A stretch of 64,000 bases of DNA from Tyto alba (taxonomy: Eukaryota; Chordata; Aves; Strigiformes; Tytonidae). Below the pieces are notes generated by a model, which was not told where the DNA came from, did not search any database, and saw only the letters and a program-made list of their open reading frames with translations. Both the position numbers and the translations under genes were made by a program. This document shows positions 27,106-39,887 of the stretch, piece by piece. Location of the stretch: positions 24,525,698-24,589,697 of the forward strand of contig NW_024881321.1 of the NCBI RefSeq assembly GCF_018691265.1. The letters are read 5' to 3'. Each line of letters opens with the position of its first letter. Within the stretch, counting starts at the first letter, position 1.

Positions 27106-27612
27106 GAAGGAAACTGAAAAATGAGGTATCTAAGCAGAAAATACCTAATCTAAGGAAAATGTGTGCTACGTATGTAAAATGTTATAATTTCATGTGTATT
27201 CAGAGCCAGAAGAAATATGATTACTTCTGTTTTGAATTAATGATTCAATGATTTCAATGTCTTGTACTCTCTCTGTCTTTTAATGATACTGTTCTCCCTT
27301 CTCGTGATGGTTATTATTCCATTTATGTATACATTATGTGTTTCTAGCTTTCTGTTTTTTACATGCTTGTGCTATGAATATTTAATTAGTCCAACTTTAA
27401 AAGTTAGTTTCAGGTTCAAGATTATTGGAAAACTGAATTAGGAACTTTGTACCCTATTTGTAAAATTCTAACAAATTAGGCTGTATGGTCATCCCACCTC
27501 AATTATCTGAGATGGATATGGGGCTTTCCTATGTCAGATTCCTATGAATATTGATATGCTATATGTTGCAAAAATCTCTCCTATTTAGATAGTAGGTTTC
27601 ATAAAGTCTAGT
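27106..27612. other. Single-copy AT-rich DNA
   Basis: No repeat or gene recognised between the LTR and the cysteine-rich open frame. Confidence 0.5.
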
Positions 27613-27646
27613 TTGAAATCCTTTGTACTTTGCTTGTTATTTGCAG

Positions 27647-27876
27647 CTACTCAGATTCTTTTGAATGTCTGTGGAACAGAAGGACAACTTTTCCAATGCT
27701 TTTGCAGATCTGAAGAAGACTGCATACTTTTGAAAGCATTGGGCAGTTTGATCAAAACCACATGTATTGTTTTGGAAGGGGAAGGCTGTTCTAAAACCAG
27801 TAAAATAACAGTACTGTTAAATATAAATAAAAATATGGAAAGATGTGAATGTAATTGCTCAGAAGATAAAATTTGA
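27647..27876 (+). other. Cysteine-rich open frame, possible exon or exon relic (unassigned)
   Basis: The frame stays open from 27613 (a TTG codon, so not a plausible translation start) to the TGA at 27874-27876. A pyrimidine-rich stretch ending TTATTTGCAG at 27646 could be a 3' splice site. The predicted segment has ten Cys, arranged as CFC near the start, then C, C, C, and CECNC near the end. The part around QCFCRSEEDC loosely recalls the CxC...C...C pattern of GDNF-receptor-alpha-like (GFRA/GFRAL) repeats, but the spacing does not fit exactly. A GTAAAA at 27800 could be a weak donor, giving a symmetric 153-bp exon (27647-27799). No second exon in compatible phase was found nearby. Chance is a serious alternative; no function is assigned. 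Confidence 0.2.
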
Positions 27877-28778
27877 GACTTGTCATCTATATATCTAAGG
27901 TTGTTTCTGATATTACGTGTAAAAACTGCTTTGTAGAAAATCTAGAATTTGAAAAACTGTTAGTGATAGTAGCTTCCATATCACAATAAATATCAGGTCA
28001 TGTATATAATATGGGATATAGAGAAAAAGTATCACTTCCTCCACACCCAAAACAAAGCAAAGAAAGAAAGCCTTCACACCCAGAGGTATATCAGTGCTTC
28101 TTACACAGGAAGAAGTTGCAGATCCATAAGTATTACTTTTTTAATACCTGTGATGAATGCAGTCATAATTGAATTTTGTGTAACTTCATATAGAAAGAAG
28201 TTACATTTCTGTCTTTCATTAAGCTGAATTTTATATGATGTCTGTTTAATATGATGGTTGAGAGAAATGAGATGGCAGGCCAGATATCAAGGCTAACAAT
28301 GTTCTCACCTTGTCTTGTCTCCCCCCTCTAAGAATCTTAGACTTGTGCAGACCTAATCTGTGAAATGTGCAAGATTATGCCACCTAGATTACATGTATTT
28401 AAGGAATTTAGGATATTACATAGCAGTTATTTGAATCGGTATTTCTGAGAAATGTGTTGTAACAACTACAGACTGCATTGCCATATCATGCTTGCATCTC
28501 AGTGGGAGGGAATACCTTGTTACTCTGAACATGAGGTTTATATCTATTATAAGGTCCAGGTTCAAAACTAAGCAAGATTGGCCCATTTATTTTGTTATTT
28601 CCTCTCAGCTTGTCTTTTTTTCTCTTTTTGCCTCCAAGTACATCATAGAAAATAAAATAAATACAGTTATTTGTTATGTGTGTAGGTACCGGAAATGTAG
28701 GAATAATTTAATAATAGGAAAAACGTTGCTTAAATTTCCTCCTCCATATTGCTCTCATGCAGCATCCTGTATGGCTGT
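27877..28778. other. Single-copy non-coding DNA
   Basis: The frames at 28000-28227 and 28492-28860 are the only long ones. The latter begins with a TTG codon and its tail overlaps the ancient-repeat candidate at 28779. Neither resembles a known protein. Confidence 0.5.
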
Positions 28779-28892
28779 TGCCTTATGCCCTTCACTGCTT
28801 AGAAGCTGTTGCAGTTTTATGATATTCTCTGTACATAATTTGGGAAGTGTTTTGGGATGAAAAGTGCTGTAAAAATGTAGGGTATTATTATA
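28779..28892 (+). repeat. Possible ancient LINE/SINE 3' tail
   Basis: The string TTTTGGGATGAAAAGTGCTG followed by AAAAATGTAGGGTATTATTA (28850-28889) closely resembles the 'ttgggatgaaaggcgctatataaatgtaa' tail shared by old amniote L3/CR1-type and SINE elements. The body upstream is too decayed to classify. Confidence 0.45.
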
Positions 28893-30142
28893 GCTTTACT
28901 GGAGAAGCTGCAACAGGAAGATTGTTTTATTGGGTTGTCTCCTAGGTAACTGTGATTCACTGTAATGATAGTGACTAGTACTCTTTAAATGGGACAGCAG
29001 TGGCACAACTACATTCTAATGGGGATAAAATTAGACAGTGCCAAGTTGGGTAATGTGATTAACCATATAGTAAATGGATATGAAATTGTAAGCTCTGGCT
29101 TCTTAATACACATACATTTCCAATTCAATATTAAAGGCTATATTTTCCAAGTTTCTCGGGAGGTTTTGGTAACAATAAGAAGTTATTGTACTATCATATT
29201 TAAACCTCTACATTTAAACTGTGTCTTAGCATATTGAAGTCATTGTGCCATTTCTAAGTTAAATGTCACAGTAAAACACTTTGTTGTGTATATGTTATAT
29301 ATATAGTTGTAGCAATTTCATGGTAATTAAGGCTTAGATTCAGCAAAGCAAATTAGGAAAACCCCACTTTTCTTGTTATTTCTGGAGGACAATTCACACA
29401 TTTTAAGTTCATATTTGCATATTATGATGAGAAGCCTTGGAATAATCAAATGCCGTATTCCTTCTCCCACTGAACTAATACACCAACACAAACTTCTACT
29501 TTCTCTCTCTTGTGCATAACACCCCTTCTTCATCATTATTGTAACAACTCATTTTAAAAGTCCTTAGCTGTACAGAATCTCTCTCTTTTCTGACTTCCAC
29601 ATATGATGCTTACGAAACAGATCCCTGAAAACAGAAAACAGATTGTACCATGTATTCTCTGGGATACTGGACCAAAGCCAAACAACTTTTCACTGGTTAC
29701 TATTGCCTGTACTTATCAGCACCAGGGAACAAAAGTCTCTTATTACCTTCCAGACTACAGCAACAGGGCCGTGTTCTGGTAAATGCTTGACTTTTTTCTA
29801 TTGCTGGAAAAACATAAAGATATCTAGGCAAGAGAAGTAATTCTCCACTTGGCACAATGGAAAAAGATTCCTGTGTTGAGAGTGAGGAAGTTGAGAAATG
29901 TGTCAGTAAAATGTAGGCTGTAGCCACAAATGCAGCCATACTACAAGATCTATTTACAGATGAAAGAAATAATTTATCTGGAGAGATTTCTAACAATCAT
30001 GTGACAGCATCCTGGAAAGCTTCTCATCTAGTGCAAGACTCTCATGATGAACTTGTTTGTCCCCACCACTATACAGAATTTGAAACATGCATTTCAGGTG
30101 CTCTCCTGGAGTATCTATTAATTCTCACAGTTACTTGTCTGG
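28893..30142. other. Single-copy AT-rich non-coding DNA
   Basis: No repeat or exon recognised. The antisense 98-codon frame at 29700-29996 has no recognisable similarity. Confidence 0.5.

Positions 30143-30176
<34 letters not shown>
30143..30176 (+). repeat. Poly-A tract, 34 A
   Basis: An uninterrupted A run. No AATAAA lies just upstream and no duplicated flank is visible, so a processed retrocopy tail is not supported; CR1 does not use poly-A tails. Confidence 0.95.
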
Positions 30177-30179
<3 letters not shown>

Positions 30180-30935
30180 CCTAGATTTGAAACAAAGTTT
30201 AAATCTTAAATTGGTGATGGAGAAATTTAAATAATCAAGGCATCTAGAAACAGCTATTTATCTACCAGTATGCAATCTGGATTAACAGAATTTTATGTTT
30301 ATGACATATTAATACATAGGAAGAGGAAAGCAAGGTGGCTTGCAAAGAGAATCTTATGGTAGAATTCAGCTGCCCAAATTTAAAGTTTTAAAGGTTTAAA
30401 TCTAATCTTGTGTTAGTCAATTTACATATTCTTCAGTAAATAGAGAGTAAAGAGAAATAGGCATTTCTAAGGACACTAAATTTCACCATGTTAAAAGGGT
30501 ATTTAGATTAATAAAATTAGATAAGAAAAATAGTAGTGTTAATTCCCTGATATCATTCTAATCAGTTCAGAGGATCCAAATCCAACTTCAAATAAATAGA
30601 TAAGAATACAATCAGCAATGGAAAATCTAATTGCAACACTCAAACATTCATTTTTTAATATATATCCTTACTGAGAATGTTTCAAAAAATATTAATTGTT
30701 CTTTGAAAATAAAATGATTATAAAAAGGATTACATAAATACACATATTCATCTGTAATTAGTAATAATATAGAATGCATATATACCTCCATGACTTGTCT
30801 CAGTTATTTTTACAGTTTTTATAAAGAGGGTGTCTCAGATCTGGGGATTCATTTATATGATAAGATATAATAGGCAGACTGTGAAGGCTTACAGCACCTG
30901 ATGGAACTGATATATATTTGACCTTTGCTTGCTTA
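30177..30935. other. Single-copy AT-rich non-coding DNA
   Basis: No repeat or exon recognised. Confidence 0.5.
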
Positions 30936-31549
30936 CATACTGGGTCTGGCTGGGGTGGAGTTGACAGTCTACATAGCAGCCCATATGGTGCTGTGTTTCT
31001 GATTTGTGATGAAAACAGTGTTGATAACACACCAGTGTGCTGGTTGTGGATGCACAGTGTTTGCACAGCATCAAAGTTTCTCCTTTTCCCACTCTGTCTG
31101 TTTGTCCCTGTCCATTCCCCCTCTACCAGCAAGTAGGTTGGGGGTTGGCAAGAGGCTGGAAGGAGGTACAGCTGAGACAGCTGACTCCAACTGGCCAAAG
31201 GGGTAACCCATGCCACAAAACATCATGCTCAGGAATAAAAGCAGACTGAAAGGAGGAGGAAGGGGAAGTATTCATGGTTATAGCTTTTGTCTTCCTAAAC
31301 AACTGTTATGTGTTGTGAGGCTTTGCTATCCAGGAAACGGCTAAACATCTGTCTGATAATGGGAAGCAGGGAATAAAGTCCTTCTTTGCTCTAATGGATT
31401 GCACAGATCTCGATTTCCCTACTCAGATGTCTTTATCTCAATCCATGAGTTCTCTTGTCTTCCTTCTATTTTATCCTCATTGCACAGGAGAGGGGATTGA
31501 GTGAATGGCTGTGTGGGTAATGGATGTTAGTTGCGGTTGACCCACCACA
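30936..31549 (+). mobile_element. Solo LTR, ~600-bp avian ERV family (copy F)
   Basis: Matches the 39888, 48905 and 58601/59717 copies over its length. It has a TGGTGCTGTGTTTCTGATTT block, GAAAACAGTGTTGATAACAC (31011-31030), and a GACAGCTGACTCCAACTGGCC-like block near 31176. An ATAAAAGC TATA-like box lies near 31235, and it ends in CCACCACA. GCTTA (30931-30935) and ACTTA (31550-31554) are a 4/5-matching 5-bp target duplication. Antisense and sense open frames of up to 138 codons overlap it and are not genes. Confidence 0.8.
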
Positions 31550-31996
31550 ACTTACTATCACACTTTCTACAAAACCTAACAAAGAAATGGTGACAGTTTT
31601 ATAATAAACTTTTTTTTTTTCCCTTGACAAACTTTATGTGAAAATAAAAGTATAACTCATTGAAGCAGAATATTAAGTATAGATACTGACAAGAGCCTCT
31701 GGCAGTACAGTTTGACAGGCCTTGACAGCAAGTAATAGAGCTTTGCCAATTTGTTATAGCTGAGAATCTGGCCCTTCATAGCCTTCTCTTAAGGAAGCTG
31801 CATTGTGATTACTTTAGTCTCTGCAGGAGAAACAGAGGAAGTATTTTGTGACATGTAAAAAGAATTGATGAACTGAAGACTCAGCCACTCAGATGTAGCT
31901 TGAGATCAGAATGATTTACCAAATTACTGTTGCTTTGCTATCACTAAATATAAAGAAGCAGACACTGGCCTCTTGTAAATCTTATGTATTTTCAGG
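31550..31996. other. Single-copy non-coding DNA
   Basis: A T-run near 31611-31620 is the only low-complexity feature; nothing else was recognised. Confidence 0.5.
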
Positions 31997-32508
31997 TGCA
32001 GAGCGGCAGAGGAACGAAGTGCCGAGACAGACTCAATGTGGGTGATAGAGCATCGTATCATTTATTAGTCCAGGGTACATATATTTATACAGACAACGAT
32101 AATTATTATGACTACTAGTCACTAGCTGGTTGGCTTAAGCTCTAAAGGTCTATTTGCACGGTCCACCTACTTGCAGTTAGCTAACAGCACAAGCTTCTCA
32201 TAACACTAAGTTTCTCAGGCCACTATTTCAAATTCCTCTTAACTTGTTTTCAATACACAACGGTACCATAACACTAAGTTTCTCAGGCCAACTATTTCTA
32301 ATTCCTCTTAACCTGTTTTCGACACACCACGGTACACAAGGCAGAAGCATCCTTGACATCCTTCATGTATCAGCAGCTGCGAGCAGCTGCCGGCAAGCCC
32401 TAGTGAGGCCCAGCATCAGCAGGGCCCAGCATCAGCCCCTAGAACAGGCTCTGATTGTACAACTGCTCAGTGGACTCATGACCCTTGTCTCTGAGCCATT
32501 CTCCTACA
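31997..32508 (-). mobile_element. Solo LTR, 512 bp, alpharetrovirus-like layout, exact TTCAGG duplication (copy N)
   Basis: The element begins TGCAGAGCGG and ends TCCTACA on the plus strand. It is bracketed by identical 6-bp flanks TTCAGG (31991-31996 and 32509-32514). In minus orientation a GTATAAATAT box (complement 32081-32090) is followed about 15 bp later by AATAAA (complement 32061-32066), then a GC-rich U5. A polyadenylation signal placed directly between TATA box and U5 is the arrangement of avian alpharetroviral LTRs, and 6-bp duplications fit that group. U3 contains a 68/69-bp tandem duplication (32199-32266, 32267-32335). No coding body is attached; the 122-codon frame at 32244-32612 runs across the LTR border and is not a gene. 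Confidence 0.88.
32199..32335. repeat. 68/69-bp tandem duplication in LTR U3
   Basis: Two head-to-tail units starting CATAACACTAAGTTTCTCAGG and ending CGGTAC, differing by about five substitutions and one inserted A. Direct repeats of this size in U3 are typically enhancer duplications in retroviral LTRs; function here is inferred only. Confidence 0.95.
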
Positions 32509-32638
32509 TTCAGGGAAAAATTGGAGCTAAGCTCGGGGCTCTAGTTTTGTCTGAGAATAATGCAACAAAAATATTTCTGAAGCTGCATCATGTTTTCCCA
32601 AAGTATGATTAAAAAAAGCTCTTTTAAACATGAAGCAG

Positions 32639-33212
32639 TGTCCTGGTTTCATCTGGGATAGAGTTTGTCTTCTCAGTGGCTAAAATAGTGCTGTGTTTTG
32701 GATTCAGTATGGAATTTAGTATGAGAAGAATGCTGATATTTTCAGTTGTTGCTGAGAAATCAAGGACTCTCCAACTCCCCATGTCCTGTCTGTGTTCAGG
32801 TGCACAAGAAGCTGGGAGGGATCACGACCAGAGCACTGGACCCAAATTGTGCAATGAGATATTCCATATCATGTAAGGTCATACTCAGTATATAGAGGAG
32901 GAGAAGCCAGGAGGGAGGGGTTTCCTTCTCACTGCCGGGATTGCAGTTGTGGGATCTTGGTATTTCAGGATTTGCTAGCTGGCAATGGTCTAGGTATCAA
33001 CTGGCGAGTAGTGAGCTATCGCATTGTGTGTTACCCATTTGTACTTGCTATTATTGTTATTGTTTTATTTTATTTCAATTATTAAACTATTTTTATCTTA
33101 ACCTACAAACATTTCTTTACTGCTTCAGTTCCCTTCATCATCCCCCAGGTGGGGGCAGGATGAGTGAGCAGCTGCGTGGTGTTTGTCTGCCAGCTGGGTT
33201 TAAATCATGAGA
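32639..33212 (+). mobile_element. Solo LTR, ~575-bp avian ERV family (copy G)
   Basis: It starts TGTCCTGGTTTCATCTGGGA and ends TGGGTTTAAATCATGAGA, a decayed form of the AAACCACGACA terminus. It is closest to the 57012-57610 copy: both have TTTAGTAYGAGAATRATG, GAGGTGCACAAGAAGCT-like and TATTATTGTTATTG / ATTTATTTCAATT blocks. A TATATAGAGG box lies near 32889. Flanks AGCAG and GTCAG match at three of five positions. Only 130 bp separate it from the alpharetroviral-like LTR upstream. Confidence 0.8.
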
Positions 33213-35278
33213 GTCAGTTTTTAAATGTGCTTGATCTGATTTCATTTGTTTTATGGGAATGAACAAGGACAAATTTATCTGTAGCAGAGCCATTCTCATT
33301 GAAATTTTAACTCACTAGCAGAAATATTATTGTTATTGCACTAATATTTGAACTAATATTTTGTTCAGATATTGACCAGATTTTAGGGGGAGTTAGCTTT
33401 ATATTTTTTTATTATTTTATGGAGGATATCACAAAATAAATATAGAAATATATAATTCTGTAACTCTATGCATGAGGTTCATAACTCTGTTTTTAGAATT
33501 GACATAATAGTTATAGTTGAAGACAAAATCAGACAAAAATAGAGTCCCTCTTGGTATAGTACATTTTTGTTTATTTCTATTTTTTCATACTTTTTTTTAT
33601 GTAACTCCAAAGGTTCAAATTATTTGCTAAGTATTCTTTTGTCACCTTACTCGAATAAGGGTACAATGCATCCTGTAGCAACAACATGTAACAGCTGTAG
33701 TAAAACTACCTCACAGTAATAGTAATCTAATGCTAGAGCTGTGTAGGTAAAAGCAAAGAGGTGAGCAAATAGCATGATTATGCTATTGGTTTTGTTAGTA
33801 TTCTATGCAGAAGAATAGTTTTGAACAAGACATATGCTCTTTTTCCTTAAGCAGTAACTCAAAAAACTTGTATGTCAGAAGGCAGTGTCATAGCAAGAGT
33901 TATTGCTTTATAACATCAAAGCCACAAAAAAGAGCGGTGAGGACACTACGGATCTTTGCTACTGAACACATATTGTATATAAATATACCAAAATGCAATA
34001 AACTTTAAGTAGTTTGATATCTGATTATTACCCATTGGTAATTACTTTACCCACTGCACCACCTGAAATGAACAATTTGCTAGCAAGATGCTGTTCTTTG
34101 TGGTGGGAGATGAAATCTTGGTGCATGTTTTCTCTTTCTCTCTTTTTAAGGGAAGTTACTGTATTTCAGAATATGAGTACAACAGGTCTAGGAATTGAAC
34201 TCCACCACCTTCTACATACACATGGGAAATACATTATAGACTTTATTGAAATATGTATATTTGGTAAGACAGTGAAGTCATCCTAGTTTCAGATCATCTA
34301 GTCCTGTTTTTGAATCAAAACTTTTTATATCAACAGCAGTTTCACTTCAGTAAGATAAATAAGTACCCCTAAAAATACTGTGTGCATCAGCAGGAAAACA
34401 TTATCTATACCTGAAACTATCAGCAAAATAAGATTTTAACAGTTTATGCTGAATTTTTCTGAGTGATGAGGAAGTCTCTATGTCATCTCAGGCTGAAACA
34501 TGGGTCTGTGTTAGTCTAAGCAGTCTTGTGGCAAGATTTTGGCACATCTTCAGATCACTTTGACAGGTTTTGTAGCTGAGTTATCAGGAGTGATAAGTCA
34601 GGGATGAAAAGTAGATTTTTTAATAATACACCTGCACAACTAATATAGGTTGGATAAATAAATCATGTGAACAAGACTTTGGCTGATTCCACAAATAAAG
34701 GAAAAGAGAAAAAAGAATCAGATTCTAAATGACTCAATATTGTCCTTAAGCTTTCCTAAAAGCTGTTTGGTGCAAGCCTATAAACTAAAATGAAAGCCAA
34801 ATGCTATTTGCAAGAATGAATGCAAGTTAAATTCACTTCAAGTGCTTAAATATTTTTCTTAAGGTGAATAATTTCCAACAGTATATTTTGTTTTGTTCTG
34901 GGTTCATAATACAACTTTGACTTGTACCCAAATACTATCAATTGTCCACTACTACTGGAAGTCTTCTGAGGAGGAAAAATATGCCAGTTTTTAACACAGA
35001 AATTACAATTGGACCATCTGCAGAGGCACAAGATGAACAGTTATGAGCAAAGTGATATGTTTGTTTATTATGTGAATAAAGTAATAAAAGGTTTCCTAAT
35101 ATTCAGTTTTTCACATAAAAGTGCAGGAGGACTTGAAGGAATTATTTAAACTGGTTTACATTCTTAAATATAGAGAAAAGAACATAGAGAAGTAAAATCA
35201 GAATTAGTTAAGAGTGAATGGAATAGGAGAGGTTGCAAAGAGCTAGGATATAATATTTCCCATCACTTACGGTTTCTG
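33213..35278. other. Single-copy AT-rich non-coding DNA
   Basis: No repeat, RNA gene or credible exon recognised. Confidence 0.5.
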
Positions 35279-35306
35279 TTTTTTTTTTTTTGGTTTTTTT
35301 TTTTTT
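35279..35306. repeat. Poly-T tract interrupted by GG
   Basis: Two 13-base T runs separated by GG. Confidence 0.95.
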
Positions 35307-36069
35307 AATTCTTGTACATGTGTCAGTTAAGGGTGCAGGGTCTTTCCTGGAAACAGTGGTGGTCTTTTTCTTTCCCTTTTCTTCTGGTCCTGGGTAGTGT
35401 CCTGTAGTTGAATCTACTTGAGCAGCGGTGATGGAATAGATAACAACTTCATCAATAATGTGATTCTGTGAACTTTCTTATTACTTGATCTCTGATCAAC
35501 AGTACTAGCAGCAAAGGGAAGTTGCATCCGTTATATGTGAAATACATGTTTTCATTTAGGAATAATTTAATGATAATATAGAACTGTAGAGAGTAACCTG
35601 ATAATAAATATGTTGGCAGTGGAAGTAAATAGGCAGAGCTCATTTGTTATGTAGTCTTTCAGCTTTTTTAGTTATTATATATGGTCTACCTAAAGCATCT
35701 GTGAAGTTTATTGATGACAACAGGTTCAGTTATGGTTTTGTTTTTCTTTTTTTCTCTGAAATAAATTTGAACGAGAAAATGAAAGTGCGCTTTCATGTGT
35801 TTTCTTGAACTGGATCTTAGGTAGGGTGAAAAATGAAGGGCAAGAAATATTGGATGATGGAGAGGCCAGATAACATTATCTCAATTAATTCTCCCCACAA
35901 TGGTGTGGGAATACTTAAAGGAATTTTTGTAGCTTGTTCTTAGCTTTATTATTGAGAGATTAAGAATCTTTGTTTATTTAAATCAGGTTGCCTCCGTTGC
36001 AAGTTATGTTGGATATTATTTCCCCAAAAAATAATCTGAAAATGAATATACTATTAATATCCTGGAGGG
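35307..36069. other. Single-copy non-coding DNA
   Basis: No repeat or exon recognised. Confidence 0.5.
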
Positions 36070-36170
36070 AAAAAAAAAAAAAAAAAAAAACAAACAAAAA
36101 AACCCCAACAACAACAACAAAAAACCAACAACAACAAAAAAAAAAAAAAAAAACAAAAACAAAAACAAAG
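36070..36170. repeat. A-rich low-complexity region with CAA units
   Basis: An A21 run (36070-36090), then ACA/AAC repeats, a second A run and AAAAAC units. The open frame across it (36-codon Lys/Thr/Gln stretch) is a composition artefact. Confidence 0.95.
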
Positions 36171-36887
36171 AAGAGCTGGATAATGTTGAACTAAGTGAGT
36201 ATATGTGGCTACAATATGTCCTTTGTTAAATAAAAAAAATTTAAATTCACAGGTCTAATTCAGATATGATATACTACCTAGAATTTGTTCTCAAATGAAA
36301 ACTATTTTAACTGAAAACAATAATTAAATTAATCAAACACAAAAATATCTAAAATATATTTTTCTTGTCTATAATTATCTGGAGATCATCTTCATATTCT
36401 TCATAGGCTGAAATATTTAATTGTATTTAAATCAATCAGTTAAACTAATACTTTAAATCATTACATTTCATCTAGATAATTCTTCTGGAATATAGAAAAA
36501 TCTTTCTTGTCATGGTATATACTGAAACATTAGACTGTTTACCCTTTTCCATACATGGTTGTTAAATAATCTTACAGCTACAGGATTTCAACACTTGTGA
36601 GAATCTGTCCATCAGAACTGCTTTGGGGATTTTTACTACATATATATCAATATTATACCAAAAAAAAAAAAAATCCAACAAAAATACCCACAACACATTT
36701 CTCTTTATCATTATTATTTATACAAAAATTTCTATTACTTTCTTACAGTATAGATGATCTCTAGACCCACTGTTTTTTGTTTCTTTCTTTTTTTTTTTTT
36801 TTTTTTTTTTTTTTTCTGATTCTATTGAATAATAGGAAATGTGTGTCAGGATTTTGTATCTGTGGTTCTAGAGCACTTTAGTCTTTC
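36171..36887. other. AT-rich non-coding DNA with T28 tract at 36788-36815
   Basis: A 28-base T run lies about 70 bp upstream of the LTR that follows; a shorter A run lies near 36660-36672. Nothing else recognised. Confidence 0.6.
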
Positions 36888-37904
36888 TGTTGTTGTTTGA
36901 GCTCAGAGGGTGACCGAACACCACGCAGCTGCTCATTCCCCCTTCTCCACAGCGCTGAAAAGGAGAAAATGAAGCTAAAAAGGCTCAGGGATCAAGATAA
37001 GGACAGGAAGAGTCAAATGACCCATTATGGTCACAGGAAAAAGCAGAATTGGTAGAGGAAGAAAATAAAGAACATAGATTTAATACAGACATTAACAACA
37101 GCAACACTTAGCAGACAATGGGGGGACAGTGAGAAATGTTACCACATCTTGAAAACACCTTCCTTCCACCCCTCCCTTCTTCTCGGGCTGAGGTCTGCTC
37201 CCAATATCTCTACCTCCTTCCCATAGCAGCACAGGGGCAGGGAATGGGAGGTGCAGTCAGTGCTGCCGTTTCTTCCATCTTCAGTTGGGGGAGCTTCTGG
37301 AACTTCTTCCCACTGCTCCAGCGTGGCCCCCTTCTCACAGCAGACAGTCCTCCACAACTTTTCTCCAACTTGAGTCCCTCTCACAGGCTACAGCCCTTCC
37401 CAAGCTGCTTTAGTTTGGGACACCCCCACATTCTGCAATCCTCTCAGCACCAAACTCAACAGTGGGGGCTGCTTCTTTCCACAGGGTCCCAGATTGCTTT
37501 GGGTACCATCACCTGAAACAGTGTGGGGCCCCCCACAGACCACAGGTTAGCATCTGCTCCACTGTAGACCTCCATGTGTGTCAGGGGGGGCCATCCTGTC
37601 ATCTCATCATAGGATATAATGAGATCTCTGCTCCGGCACACCTCCTCCCTCCTTTCTTCCTTGTTCCTCCACTGACCTTGGTGTTAATACAGATGTTGCT
37701 ACTCCTCCTCACAAGTCTGACTCCTCCTCCCAGATCCCTTCTTAAATATTTTATTGCAGAGCCACAGCAGATTGGCTTGGCCTTGGTGCAGAGGTGGGTC
37801 CAACTTGGGGCTGTGGGAGCTTTGAGAAGCTTCTTACAGGCGACCACAGCTATAGCCCCCTGCACCACTACCAAAAACCTCACCACTCACTCAAATCCAG
37901 GACA
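36888..37904 (-). mobile_element. Solo LTR, ~1-kb GC-rich avian ERV family (copy B)
   Basis: Full-length relative of the 22742 and 58643 copies. The 5' end (complement at 37885-37904) reads TGTCCTGGATTTGAGTGAG, a TATTTAAG box lies near 37742, and the 3' end lies at 36888. Minus-strand ATTAAA (complement near 37080) may be its polyadenylation signal. Flanks CTTTC and CTAAC match at three of five. A minus-strand frame of 81 codons (37139-37384) corresponds residue for residue to part of a 225-codon frame in the 58643 copy; see findings. Confidence 0.8.
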
Positions 37905-38410
37905 CTAACAATGAACGATATTCTCTAAACCATTTCAGTGTTTTACTATCTTCTCATATTTCTTAACTCTGATTGAAGTGACATGCTACATACTGAGACT
38001 GATGTCTAAGAATCTTAATTATTCAAAGACATACAGAACTACACAATTTACAGCATTCACATGCTTGTTGCTTTGCTTCAACTTATGCTTAAACAGAGGG
38101 CTCTTAATTTACCAATGTTACAGATTCTGTGCAATTCAGGGGAAGAAGATAGAACAGAAGTATTCTTTATTGATCAAAATATAAAAGTTTTACATATTTA
38201 GGAATCCCTTTAGAACTCAATTATGTAGCAAAAATTAATGACAAACAACATCAGTGGAGTTAGACATTTGAAAATAAAGGTTAACTTCATAACTCATGTG
38301 AATCTGTTATCATCGCAATTTATTCTGTAATAATGTGCTACTGAAAATGAAAAATATTCTGAATAATTTGTAGCAAATTTACAGTTCTTCTTGATACTTG
38401 AAATATTATA
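37905..38410. other. Single-copy non-coding DNA
   Basis: No repeat or exon recognised. Confidence 0.5.

Positions 38411-39887
<1,477 letters not shown>

Noticed and set aside
28492..28860. 122-codon open frame
   Set aside because: Starts with TTG, and its end overlaps an ancient repeat tail.
30143..30176. Poly-A tract as the tail of a processed pseudogene
   Set aside because: No upstream AATAAA, no coding similarity and no flanking duplication; CR1 machinery does not generate poly-A tails.
30800..31216. 138-codon minus-strand open frame
   Set aside because: Mostly antisense to the LTR at 30936-31549; the predicted product has no recognisable domain.
32244..32612. 122-codon open frame
   Set aside because: Crosses the right LTR border and target duplication at 32508-32514, so cannot be an ancestral gene.
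35988..36194. Lys/Thr/Gln-rich open frame
   Set aside because: Translation of an A-rich low-complexity tract.
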